A stretch of 64,000 bases of DNA from Pyropia yezoensis (Eukaryota > Rhodophyta > Bangiophyceae > Bangiales > Bangiaceae): positions 18,620,354 through 18,684,353 of the forward strand of contig CM020620.1 of assembly GCA_009829735.1 (NCBI GenBank), in the 5' to 3' direction. The notes beneath the pieces are model-generated. The model was not told where the DNA came from and searched no databases. It was given only the letters and a program-made list of their open reading frames with translations. This document shows, piece by piece, positions 1 to 9,572 of the stretch (within the stretch, counting starts at the first letter, position 1; the number at the start of each line of letters is the position of its first letter). A program made the position numbers and the translations under genes.

Positions 1-2
1 CT

Positions 3-1025
3 CCTGGCAGGATGGACAATGGTTATGGGGGCAATGGTGGCTATGCTGTGGGCAGCCGCACGCCTTCCCACGGGGGTATGGGTATGTCTAACGGGTATGG
101 CCAAGGTCCCCGGCCATTTACGCCCTCCCGAGGAGCGACACCCGGCCGCTTTGGCGACGGCTCCCGCACTCCGGCTCACCCTGGGATGGGCGGATCGGGC
201 TTCCTTGGGTCGGCAACGCCTGCACATCCATCGTCATATGGTGGTATTGGTTCCGCCACGCCGGCGCACCCAAGCTTTGGAGCTGAGTCGTACCGGCCAA
301 TGACACCATCTTCCCGACCGGGGGCGGCGTCGCCGTACAACCAGGCGCAGCCGGCACCCTCGTCGGCGCCGTACAATCCGTATGGGGTGGCGTCTGGGTC
401 GTCGGCGTACCCATCAGATGTTCCCACGCCTGGAGGAATGCCGCGTACGCCGGGCACTCCGATGGTCGAGCCTCGCACCCCAGGTGGTGGGGGTATGCTC
501 GCCGAGCCCCGTACGCCCGCCGTGGATGGCGGTTACGGCACCGAGGCGGGCACGCCTTACGAAGCGGTTGCTACACCGGGTACGTACGGTGATGTGCCTG
601 CCACACCAGGCGACGGCTTTGCAGGGGAGCAGGAGAGCGGCACTGCTGAGTTTGACGCCCTCGTGGACGTTGAGGTGACGGTTGTGCTCGGAAAGGATAC
701 AGACGCATCTAGCCAGCGGCCTGCTCGGGTGGTGTCGGTGCGCCCTGATGGCGCAATGTACACGGTGGCGTGGCTTGACGGTGCCGACGCGGGCACTGAG
801 GCTGAGATTGGCTACCAGGACCTGATGATTGTGAGCGCGCAGTGCGAGCCCGAGGGGGAAGGCCAGGCAGGGGAGCGCGTCAAGGTCATCCGGGGGGACC
901 ACCTGGGCAAGCGCGCGGCGGTGGTTTCGGCGGACGAGGGGGGCGAAACGGTATTGCGGCTGGAGGACAACCAGGACATCATTGTGGTGTCCAAGTTGAA
1001 CCTGGCCAAGCTTGCCGTGTACTGA
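3..1025 (+). CDS. SPT5: Transcription elongation factor SPT5, C-terminal part (5' end outside window)
   Basis: The frame is open from the left edge and ends at TGA 1023-1025, so this is the 3' end of a larger gene. The first ~190 visible residues are a Gly/Pro/Thr/Ser-rich repeat region with recurrent SRTPSH, SRTPAH, SATPAH and EPRTP motifs, which matches the SPT5 C-terminal repeat (CTR) that CDK9/BUR1-type kinases phosphorylate. The last ~120 residues contain two KOW-like modules, including a RVKVIRGDHLGKRA segment and a closing ILNLRFLGKL-like sequence, as in the final KOW of eukaryotic SPT5. SPT5 pairs with SPT4 (DSIF) on RNA polymerase II and acts in pausing and elongation in the nucleus. 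The NGN domain and inner KOWs must lie upstream. A splice acceptor just before base 12 cannot be excluded, because the sequence reads CTGGCAG there. Confidence 0.85.
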   Translation, partial: PGRMDNGYGGNGGYAVGSRTPSHGGMGMSNGYGQGPRPFTPSRGATPGRFGDGSRTPAHPGMGGSGFLGSATPAHPSSYGGIGSATPAHPSFGAESYRPMTPSSRPGAASPYNQAQPAPSSAPYNPYGVASGSSAYPSDVPTPGGMPRTPGTPMVEPRTPGGGGMLAEPRTPAVDGGYGTEAGTPYEAVATPGTYGDVPATPGDGFAGEQESGTAEFDALVDVEVTVVLGKDTDASSQRPARVVSVRPDGAMYTVAWLDGADAGTEAEIGYQDLMIVSAQCEPEGEGQAGERVKVIRGDHLGKRAAVVSADEGGETVLRLEDNQDIIVVSKLNLAKLAVY

Positions 1026-1478
1026 GTGGGGGCGTGCGTGGGCGGGCGTGCGTGTGTATGATTGGGGTTGCGTTGGTTACCTATGTGGAGGGTGTTACCA
1101 GGTAGAGACACACCGTCCCCGATGTGGGCTCTCGTCGATCGACGTTCGATCGAAGGCGCGTGGCTCGTCGTGGCTCGTCGCCGTGGTTGTCATGTGTGAC
1201 AGAGTGCTTGGCAAGATGCGTGCGGCGTGCCACACCGGGACAGGGACTATAACATGTCACAAGGAAGCCCCCTCTGGTTATTTCATTGGAGCGCAGTTGC
1301 CAAGCAGCAGAGCGTACCACCAGACAGATCAATGCGGGCCGTACGCGAGGCGGGCAGCATTTGAACCGCTTCGGTCTGCTTCTGCACTCAATGCAAAGGG
1401 CAGAGAAAACAGGGGGCCGGTTTCTTCTGTTGTTGTGTCCCATGTATGCGTGTGCATACGCGTGCCCACACCAGCGCG
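1026..1478. other. Intergenic spacer between convergent genes
   Basis: This stretch lies between the 3' ends of SPT5 (+) and the glutathione transferase gene (-). It holds GT/TG-rich sequence and no ORF with recognisable content. 3' UTRs and poly(A) sites of both genes should fall here, but no specific signal can be defended. Confidence 0.5.
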
Positions 1479-2683
1479 CTACGCGAACACGGCCAAGCCC
1501 CGTTTGACGCCCTCCCGCTCGCCCACGCGCTCCACCCACTTGGTCACTGCCGGGAAGGCGGCACCGTCCGCCATGCCCATGGAGAGCGCCGCGGAAATCC
1601 ACGGCCAACCCGCCAGGTCGGCCATCGAGAGATCGGCCCCAGCCATGAACGCGTCGGTGGCGGTCAGCTGGGTGTCGAGAACAGATAGCAGGCGGGCGCT
1701 CTCGTCCTTGTACCGCGCTGTGCCGTACTCCTTGGCGGGGTGGCCGTCGTCGAGGTTCATGAAGTGGCCCGCTTGGCCGAACATCGGGCCTAAGACCACC
1801 CCAATGGGCGGAGCCACCGAGCGCGACGACAGAGAAAAAAGAGATCAGCCAGGGGGCCAGAATGACACAGCAGTAGCTCAACAGGAGGGCGTCAGTACCT
1901 TAAAACAGGTAGCATCTAGAGAACCGAGCCCGTGACCAGCGGGGACCACACCCCACGCTTCCCCGACGGAGGCGCGAAGGCAGAGAGGGGCGCCACGAGA
2001 CAAACCAAAAGGCCAAGACAACGCACCAACACCTGCGTTCACCCAAAACAGCCACTGGTTCACCTTGGCCTCGGCAATTGGGTCCCCCTCCCCCATCAGC
2101 TTCCCCCCGGCAAGCTTCCCCAAGTACGCCATGATCGCGCCACTCTCCATGAGCGTCAGTTCGGGGGTGCCATCCTCCCCTTCGGCGGGCGCGTTGACGG
2201 CAATGGCGGGGATTTTGCCATTGGGGCTAATCTTGGTGAACCACGGGTCCTTGACATGGTCGAACGTGACTTTGTGGAAGGTGTAGGGGAGACCGAGCTC
2301 CTCCAGGGCAATCGTCAGCTTCTTGCCTGGAAACAAGGGGAGGCCGGCACGGCGCGAGAGAAAAAAACAGTCATTCAAAGCAGGAGCCTTCGCGTCAGAT
2401 GCTTGCAAGCTCTTGGTGCCCACTGTCGCCTCGGAGCGGGCACTGCCAGAAACCACCCGCCCGCAACTGAGTATCCCGGCCAGATATTGCCCGGTAGACC
2501 CAGCTCCCAAACCCAAACCCTGCTCCGTATCCTGGCAGACATTAAACGCTCTGCAGGAGGATAACAGGGGATCCTGTCTCCCTCGCCCCACCCACCCACT
2601 CGGCCCCCGCTCCTCCCAGCCAGCGTACCGTTGGGCGTGCCCAGGGCGTAGGCATCGATTTTAGGGAGCCCCGAAGCAGCCAT
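1479..2683 (-). CDS. Glutathione S-transferase, nu-class/URE2-like (3 exons)
   Basis: Three exons read on the minus strand: 2683-2629, 2326-2033 and 1789-1479 (stop TAG 1481-1479). Splicing uses GT-AG sites with matching phases and yields a 219-residue protein. The thioredoxin-fold half has GTPNGKKLTIALEELGLPY (tip of the glutathione site) and ISPNGKIPAI (cis-proline loop), followed by an ESGAI motif. Exon 3 carries the helical domain with GPMFGQAGHF, then SMADLAGWPW and a typical C-terminal helix. The phrase spanning the second junction, WLFWVNAGPMFGQ, matches the family across the join, which supports the intron call. The family (bacterial YghU/YfcG, fungal URE2) includes glutathione transferases and disulfide-bond oxidoreductases, and the protein is probably cytosolic. 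The start is the first ATG, and it gives the expected short N-terminus. Introns are 302 and 243 bp. Confidence 0.9.
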
Positions 2684-4281
2684 TGTGGTCACCCCCTGCC
2701 GGTGTATCCCCTCCCCCCCCAGCCGCAGCGGGCGGCGGCCGCGGCTGGCGCAAAAGGCGGCCGCCGGGCGGACGGCAGTGGCGGTAAAGGAGGCGGCGGC
2801 GGCACCGACCGAACCGCGGGCCAGCGTCGGGGCGGGGCACCAAGTCAGCACTGTCCGTCGGCCAGCAGTGACCCACATGAGCACAGGGGGTTGGAGCAGG
2901 AGCGGTCGCAGTGGCGGCGGCGCGTCGGGGGGATGGTCGTGCTTGAAGCTGTGGGACGGGGAGGCGCTGTACAGACCACGTCGGCGGCGGCCGTACTTGT
3001 ACTGTACAGACGCGAGTGACGGCTGCGGCGGCGGCCGCAGAAGATGGAAGGGGGGAGGGACCTGGCCCGCAAAGGGTCTGCGCAAAATCTGCTGCATGCA
3101 GTGGTGCAGCAACTGAACTGGCCCGTGGGCGGGTGCCGCTGATGGAAGGGAGGAGCATCTGCCGCCCGCATTGGTTTGACGAGGTCGCTCAGCGTGAATC
3201 CTGGCGCGAGACACGTCTTGCACGTGTGCAACCCGATCGACTGGAAGACCGTGTATCTATTGGCGAGCGAAATAGTTCCGAAGGCAAGAATTAATTTCGG
3301 TTCAATATCTCCCGAATATTGGAGGGCGTGTCGTAGGCGAGGGCCGGGGCAAGAGCCCATACAGGACGGCGGCAACAGCTGTGGCCGACGCCTACGCAAC
3401 AACGACGGCGAAGGTTGCGGCGGGATGACCTGCGCATGGCAGAGGGTGGTGGAGGGCGGCCACCGTGGCGGCGACGAGCGGCGGCGCCCGCGGCAAGACC
3501 TGCGGCGGCGTCGACGCAGTGGCCGGCGGCAGTCACGTCGACGCAGAGGACGTCGGCGGTGATGATGACGCTGGGGCGACGCCCTTCCGGCGCGCCCACC
3601 CAAGATTCCCGATAGTCTTTCGTTCATGATGCTTAGAAGCTGCTCCCCCCCGCGGTCGCGGCGGTCGGTGGCCGGCCTGTCCGCCGCTCCCCCCACCAGC
3701 AGCCCGGCGACCCAGCTGCATGGCATCTCTGCTGTCACGGGCTTGAAGACCCTGGACGGACTGCTCTTCCCATGCCTCATATCCCCCCACCACACGCCAC
3801 TGCATCCCTCAGCGCAGGCGCCGCCGCGACCGGCTGCCGTTGTCAACTGGGGCCAACACACCACGCTGTGGCGGTAGTCCGACGTGGCTGCAGAAGCTGA
3901 AGTCATAAAGGCGGCCGCCACATCCCTCTATCAGTGGGAGCGCCCTAGACTGACCCTACCTTCTCCCCCAGCTGGGACTGCTGTCGCCCGTAGCGCTATA
4001 GCGGCGCAGCTGGTGCGAGAGCGCCCCTTCTGTGCACACAGTGGTTTCCATACACTCCCAACCTGCGTTACGCAAAATGTGGAAACATGGGGGGCTACTC
4101 CATCGTCTGCTGGACTCTCGTGACTGCTTTCCACTGCGCCTGGGATGCTATCCGCTGTGGCCAAGCCCCGACTCGGTTCGTACGCCCACATCCCCCCTTG
4201 TCAGCGAGGGGCAACTCCTCGCATGCCTACCGCTGTTTCCTTGCCCGCCTGCGCCCCCCCCCCCTGGTACGCCACACACCA
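2684..4281. other. Divergent intergenic region, no gene recognised
   Basis: This 1.6-kb region lies between the starts of the glutathione transferase (-) and PEX10 (+) genes. It is rich in GGC/GCC trinucleotides that open spurious ORFs in all frames, none with recognisable domains. A GTAC-rich island sits at 2992-3009. Promoters for both flanking genes are expected here, but no TATA box can be assigned. Confidence 0.5.
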
Positions 4282-5636
4282 ATGGCGCCCGCGACATCCC
4301 CCCCTTCTCCCGCCCACCCCCCTCCCCCTCCCCCCGCCTCTACCGTCGACATCCTCCGCGCCACCGTCGCCGACGCCACCCACATCGCGTCGTTGGCGTC
4401 GCTGCTCACCCTCCCCCCTCACGCCCCCTTGGTGCACCTCTTGCCGTCCCTGCCACCGCCGCTGACGCCATCGGTCGTCGCCACCTTCCTCTACTACGCC
4501 GCCTCCCTCCTCGGCCACCCCTCCCGCTCCACGCCGGGCGACGAGCACGGGCGCGTCGCGCCGCGCCGCCGGGGGCGCCCGCTGTCGGCCGTCGCGGCGC
4601 TCGCCTACGCCACCGCCCAGGCGGTGGCGTGTCGCGAGGTGGCGGTGTGGGCAGTCTCCTCTGCCGCCGCCGCCGCCGCTGCCGCTGCTGCTGCACCACC
4701 GCCGCCGTCGCTGCTGCCGCCGCCACCACCCCGGCCACGGTGGTGGCGGCGGGGGGTGGGGTGGTGGAGTGGGGCGGGTGGCGGTAGCGGCGGCAATGGC
4801 GGCGACACGGGCGGTAGCGGCGGCGGCAGCGACGCCGGTGGCGGTAACGTCGGCGGCGGCGGCAGAGGCGGCGGGTCTGGCGGCAGGGGCTCCGCCCTTG
4901 TCGCGGCCGTCGCGGCCGCCCCGACGCTCGTTGCCCCCGCTGTGGACGCGCTCGCCGAGCGGCTTCGGGAGGCGGTGCTGGCAGCGCTCTTCCTCGGCGC
5001 CGCCCGTGGTGGCACCGCCGTGGACGTGGTCGGGCGGGTGGGGCGGGTGCGGGTGGCGCCGGGGGGGTACGCCGACCCGCCGGGGGGGGGCGGCGCCTGG
5101 GGCGGCGGGTACCGCCTGGTCGGCCTGGCCATGGCCGCGGCGCTCGCGCTGCGCGCCACCCGCACGGTGCGGGCGGTGCGGGCGCGCCTTCGGGCGGGCC
5201 GGGGGGGGGGGGACGGGGGAGACGACGGCGCCGGGGCGGGGGGTGGGGGGCCGATGCCCGTCGCTGCTGCGTGGTTCGAGGTGATGGGGGGGGGGGGGGG
5301 TGGGCGCCGCCGCCGGATGGCGGCAGCGACGCTGGCACGGACGCCGACGCCGGGGCAGACGCACACGCCGACGTCGGCGGCGGCAGCGCCGACGCGGCGG
5401 GCGCGGCGGCGGGCGCCTCCCCCCCCGCCGCCGCCGGTGTCGTCACCGCGCCCGGCGGGCGCCCCCCCCCCACCTGCGTCCTGTGCCTGGGCCCCCGTCG
5501 ACGGCCGACGGCGACCGCGTGCGGCCACGTCTTTTGCTGGACGTGTGTCGGCGGGTGGGTTGCCGCCCGGGGGGGGTGTCCGCTGTGCCGCGCGCCCGCC
5601 GACGTGGCTTCGCTGGTGGCGTTGCAAAACTGGTAA
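4282..5636 (+). CDS. PEX10: Peroxisome biogenesis RING protein PEX10 (frame change at a G-run)
   Basis: The N-terminal part starts at ATG 4282. It contains a DILRATVADATHI stretch, a helical segment ending in TPGDEHGR (compare TLGEE in PEX10) and hydrophobic segments near 5120-5160. The C-terminus, ending at TAA 5634-5636, carries a C3HC4 RING with CVLC, CGHVFCWTC and CPLC motifs, very close to known PEX10 RING fingers. PEX10 is an E3 ubiquitin ligase of the peroxisomal membrane (with PEX2 and PEX12) that ubiquitinates the import receptor PEX5. The two halves are in different frames, and the switch falls in a poly-G run around 5284-5300. A run-length error is the simplest reading. Gly/Ala/Pro-rich insertions sit between the conserved blocks. 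Total length would be about 450 residues, somewhat above the usual 300-400. Confidence 0.85.
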
Positions 5637-6333
5637 GGGGTGGGGGGGCGGGGGCAGGCAGGGAACAAGGCGGGGGTGGCGCCCGCGGGCCTTACAACGC
5701 CACCTCTTGCGGATGCAACGGCGTTTCGTCTTGTGGAGGGGAGGAGTGCGACGCGATGGTGCCCACCTCAGAGCCCCTCTGCGAGATTCCTGCCCGCCCG
5801 GCGGCCAACGCATGGCCGCCGGCGAGTGGCGGGAGTGGCGTCCCTACCCCACCGTCGACGCGTCGCTTGTGGCGAGAGAAGGGGCGTGGATGGGACGGGG
5901 AAGCGCACAGGGCGACAAGAGCCGTTAGCCTCAGCTCCTGGGAACCGCCATCACCGCCACCACCTCCTACAGCATAGTCATGTTGTACGCCGGCAACGCA
6001 TGGGAGCCTGCCACTGCTGTCCAGACCGCGTCCGCGCGTCGCGCCTCGTCGTAGATGCAAGATTCTTCGCGACAACGGCGCCCGATATGGCAAGCAGCGA
6101 ACCCTGAGCCCCGGTGGCAAACAGAGTTGCTGCATTGAGCAAGTCACCTTCTCCTTCTCGCGCCCCGCCAAGGAGCTCACGCGGTAAAACTTGGAGTCTC
6201 GAATGGTTCGCTGCAAAGTCGCCTGCCCCACCGCTCCCAGTGTCCGCAGCGGCGATGGCCTAAGGCAGCGGCCCCAGCCCCCCCCCCCCCACAGCCCCAC
6301 AACCCACCCTCCCACCTACCTGCGGCCACCCAA
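5637..6333. other. Intergenic spacer between convergent PEX10 and IMP4
   Basis: No gene is recognised. The spacer contains copy 1 of a short dispersed repeat (5809-5933) and a C-rich stretch next to the IMP4 stop codon. Confidence 0.5.
5809..5933 (+). repeat. Dispersed repeat, copy 1
   Basis: About 125 bp that match, in inverted orientation, the sequence at 10425-10548. Shared blocks include a CCGTCGAC segment followed by CGCTTGTGGCGAG, and a GCGCACAGGGCG segment followed by GCCGT-AGCCTC. The match survives insertions and deletions that change reading frame, so it behaves as a DNA repeat rather than conserved coding sequence. No terminal inverted repeats are visible. Confidence 0.55.
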
Positions 6334-7221
6334 TCACCCAAGTGCCCTCCTCTTCTTGGCCGTGTTCATATAAGGCCGCAACACCCACTCGTCGTCCGCT
6401 TCCTTCTGCTCCAGCGTGCCCAGGCGCAGCTGGTAGAGAGACATCTCCATACGGGGCCCCACTTCCTTGAGCGCCACGTCCTCCTCGCGGCCCTTGCCCG
6501 CCGCTCCCGCGTTGAACGTGTGGTGCCGCATACTTACCCCGTCCGCCCGGTTGACAAACGAGATGACCCGCGCCGCGTCCTCCTTGGGCACCGGGAACAG
6601 GTACTTGAGGACCGACGCGACGCGCCGGCCGAGCGGGGTGTCAAAGCCATCAAACACCAGGTGTGGGTAGGCGAGAGACATGGTCCCCACCGTCGCGTCG
6701 TGCACGTCATGGCGCAGCACCACCCCCGACAAGCTAAAGTAGGCCGTTGGGCCGTACGGCAGGTGACACACAATGAGCGCGTCGGGCTCCCCGCGGGTCT
6801 CGTGCAACACAATGACGTCGGTGACGCCGTTGCTGCGGCACGCGGCCATCAGGTCGGGCACAATGAGCCCCCCCCGGTTCAGCCGCTGCGCGTTGGGCAC
6901 CAGCAGCCGCACCTCCTTGGCAAACTGCGCCAGCCGGGACGACGGGTCACGGCTGGTGGTAACCACCACCTTGGGCGGCGTCGCCCCCGCGTCCGCGTAC
7001 TCATCGTCCACATGGCTGCGGGGCGCGTCGTGCGCCGCGTCTGCGTACGTGTCAGCGTCGCGGATGCGGGGCTCGGCGCCGCGGAGCTCGGTGGGGATGG
7101 GCTTCCCCGCTGCCAGGGCGTTGCGAATGGCCAGGCGGCGCTCGTAGTCAGCCTTGGCAGCTCCCTCCAACGACTTGCGATACAGGTACTCGCGGCGGAG
7201 CCGCACCTCTCTGCGTAGCAT
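6334..7221 (-). CDS. IMP4: U3 small nucleolar ribonucleoprotein IMP4 (Brix domain)
   Basis: This is an intronless 295-residue ORF from ATG 7221 to TGA 6334, the normal length for IMP4. The N-terminus is the typical charged helix (RREVRLRREYLYRKSLE). The Brix domain follows, with RDPSSRLAQFAKEVRLL, PNAQRLNRGG, VLHETRGEPDALIVCHLP and GPTAYFSL, and the protein ends with EWVLRPYMNTAKKRR, a near-perfect family C-terminus. IMP4 works with IMP3 and MPP10 in the U3 snoRNP of the small-subunit processome, promoting U3:pre-18S rRNA pairing in the nucleolus. It is divergently arranged with the downstream hydrolase gene (start 7937), leaving 715 bp for both promoters. Confidence 0.96.
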   Translation of the reverse strand: MLRREVRLRREYLYRKSLEGAAKADYERRLAIRNALAAGKPIPTELRGAEPRIRDADTYADAAHDAPRSHVDDEYADAGATPPKVVVTTSRDPSSRLAQFAKEVRLLVPNAQRLNRGGLIVPDLMAACRSNGVTDVIVLHETRGEPDALIVCHLPYGPTAYFSLSGVVLRHDVHDATVGTMSLAYPHLVFDGFDTPLGRRVASVLKYLFPVPKEDAARVISFVNRADGVSMRHHTFNAGAAGKGREEDVALKEVGPRMEMSLYQLRLGTLEQKEADDEWVLRPYMNTAKKRRALG

Positions 7222-7936
7222 GGTGGCGAAGTCGAAAGCGCGGGGCGTAGACGGAGGGGAGACGGGGGGAAAGATGGAAAGAGGGGAGGATGGAGAGATG
7301 GAACAGGGGTGGCGAGGGAATTGAGAAGAGGGCGAGAGCGGTCGAACGGGAGGACGAGAGCGGTCGAATGAGAGGGCGAACGTAGTGGGGAAGCGTCAGG
7401 AAGAAGTGGAAAACCCCTGCAGGTATGCGCACAAAGATGAGCGGGGACGCCGACGGGGTTCCGACGGTGACGATGCCCGTCGGGGCCTCGTTCGTCGGCA
7501 ACGTCGCGACGACGGGGACACGAAAACAAGAGCAAGCATTCGAAATTGACCAGCTTCTGGGCCATTGGACGAGCTTTTGGAACGTCGGATCAACGAGAGA
7601 CCGTTCCGCCGCCGTAGCTCTGGGCGGCGGTGGTGGTGGTGGAGTGTCTCGTCCAGCACCTCCTTGTCCGCGGCCACCCCGCTGTTCTTGGGGCCGTCGT
7701 TGACGACCGCCGTCACCTCCTGGAGGATCCTCCCTACTGAGGTACTCTCCCACCCCCGCCTCCTGCGACCATTTCACCGTCACCCTACCCTGTGACTATC
7801 GCACTGCTGCCCCTTTATTCCCTCCTGCCAGAGACCGACCACTCCCCGCCTCCCAAGCGGGCGACATTGCCCACCCCCCCACCCTCCGTCCACTTCCTTC
7901 TGCTGGTAGTGAACTAGCCCCCTACGACTGCTCATC
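7222..7936. other. Divergent promoter region of IMP4 and the hydrolase
   Basis: No gene is assigned. A minus-strand ORF (7716-7396) has a short protein-like acidic stretch near its start but degenerates into Arg/Ser-rich sequence and matches nothing I recognise. The G- and C-runs are shorter here than elsewhere. Confidence 0.4.
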
Positions 7937-9572
7937 ATGCTGGGATTCATCGTGGACAAGAGTACGCCCCCCTCCCCCTTGTCTTCTGCCCGCACCGCCC
8001 CCTGTGTGACATCATCCCCCCCCCCTGCAGCGGCGGCGACGGTGGCGTCGGCGACGGCGGTGTTGACAGTGGCGTCGACGGCGTCGGCTGCCTCCCCGGC
8101 GGCGGCGGCGGGGGCCTCTCCCGCTGCCACGGCCACCACCGCCACGGCGGCAGCGGCTCTGCTGCCGGCTGCGGCGAGGAAGGCGTACCCCCCCCCCCCT
8201 CCCCCGCCGGCGGTGGATGACTTCATCTTTCTCGGCACCGGCGTCAGCACCGCCCTCCCTCGGCTGTCGTGCCTCATTGCCGCCGCTCGCCTACCGCCGG
8301 GTTCCCCCGACGTGTGCGCCGTGTGCAACGGCACGCCCCCGCTGGGCGCACCCGCCGCGGCCGCCGCCGCCGCCGCCGCCGACGGCGGGCCGCACCCCCC
8401 CCCGGCACCCCCCGCGAACCCCAACGTGCGGTCCAATGTGGCGGCGCTCATCCGCCGGTCGGGCGGTGGCTCCCTCGTCGTGGACATGGGCAAGACCGCC
8501 CGCCCCGCCCTGTCGGCGGCCATCCGCACCCACCGGCTTGGCGCCGTGGACGCGATAGTTTTGACACACGGCCACGCCGACGCGATGCTTGGCCTGGATG
8601 ATGTGCGCGACCTGCAGTGGACGGGGGGGGTGATGCCCGTATACGCCAGCGACGCCACCCTCGAGGTCACGCGGCAGGCGTTTCCGTACCTGCACCCGCC
8701 GCCACAGGCGCCAGTGGCGGTGCCGGCGGCTGCTGAGGAGGGCGGCAGCGGCGACGGTGGAGGGGGGGGAGTGCAGGGCGTAACGCGCCAGCTGGCCTCT
8801 GCCGCGGTCAGCAATGGAGGCGACCCCGCCGGCGGCAGCAGAGCGGTGGGCGCGGCGCCCGGGGCGACTGGCGCCGCGCCCGCCGCCGCCGTCGCCGCCG
8901 CCGGGGGGGGTGTCGCCAATGGGGGCACGCCGGGGGCGCCCTCCCCCCCCGGCACCCATCAAGCGCCGCGTCTCGCGTATTGACTGGCGGCGGATTGAGC
9001 TCCCCCCTCCCGCCGCCCCCCCCGTCCCCGCGCCGCTCTCTGTGAGTGGGTATCCCCCCCCCGGGGCGGCGCTCCCCCCCCCCTACGTGGCGACGCCCTT
9101 CACCCCCTTTCCCGGCTTGGACGTTAGCCCCCTACCCGTTTACCACGGCGGCGCGTACGTCTGTACAGCCTTCCTCTTTGGCGGCTTTGCAGACGGCGCG
9201 GTGGTGGCGTACCTCTCCGACGTTTCTGCCGTCCCCGACGACGTGTACGCGGCGCTGCTGGCGGTGGCGGCGCCTCCCGGCCCGGGCCTGCGGCTGCTCA
9301 TCATCGACGCGCTCAGCCGCACGCCGCACGCGGCGCACTGGAGCCTTGGCCAGGCGGTCGCGTGGGTGGCCCGCTTCCGGCGGGATGGGGGGGTGGCCGC
9401 CGCGGTGCGGGCGGTGGGCATGAGCTGCGAGGTGGGCGACCACGCGGCGGTGAATGCAGAGCTGGCGGCGCTACCGGGGGAGGGCGGTCCCGGGGGGGTG
9501 CGCCTCGCCTATGACGGGGAGCGGTTCGTGTTTGACGGGGCGGGGGGGGAAGGGGGGGGGGCGCAACACTGA
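7937..9572 (+). CDS. PhnP-like metallo-beta-lactamase-fold hydrolase (frame change at a C-run)
   Basis: The ORF starts at ATG 7937. After an Ala/Pro-rich leader of ~90 residues, the conserved region opens with DDFIFLGTGVSTALPRL and continues through NVRSNVAALIRR, VVDMGKTARPA and the metal-binding signature THGHADAMLGLDDVRDLQ. This is the HxHxD...GLDD variant seen in the eukaryotic PhnP/LipB-associated MBL hydrolases (fission yeast C777.06c type). The C-terminal part is in another frame and ends at TGA 9570-9572. It includes KRRVSRIDWRRIE, YHGGAYVCTAFLFG and LRLLIIDALSRTPHAAHWSL, also typical of the family. The switch lies at the C-run 8941-8950 or the G-run near 8905. The substrate of these eukaryotic proteins is not established; a phosphodiesterase-like activity is plausible. 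The expected GM-x-H...DH motif near the end reads GMSCEVGDH, so one His may be replaced by Cys. Confidence 0.85.
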
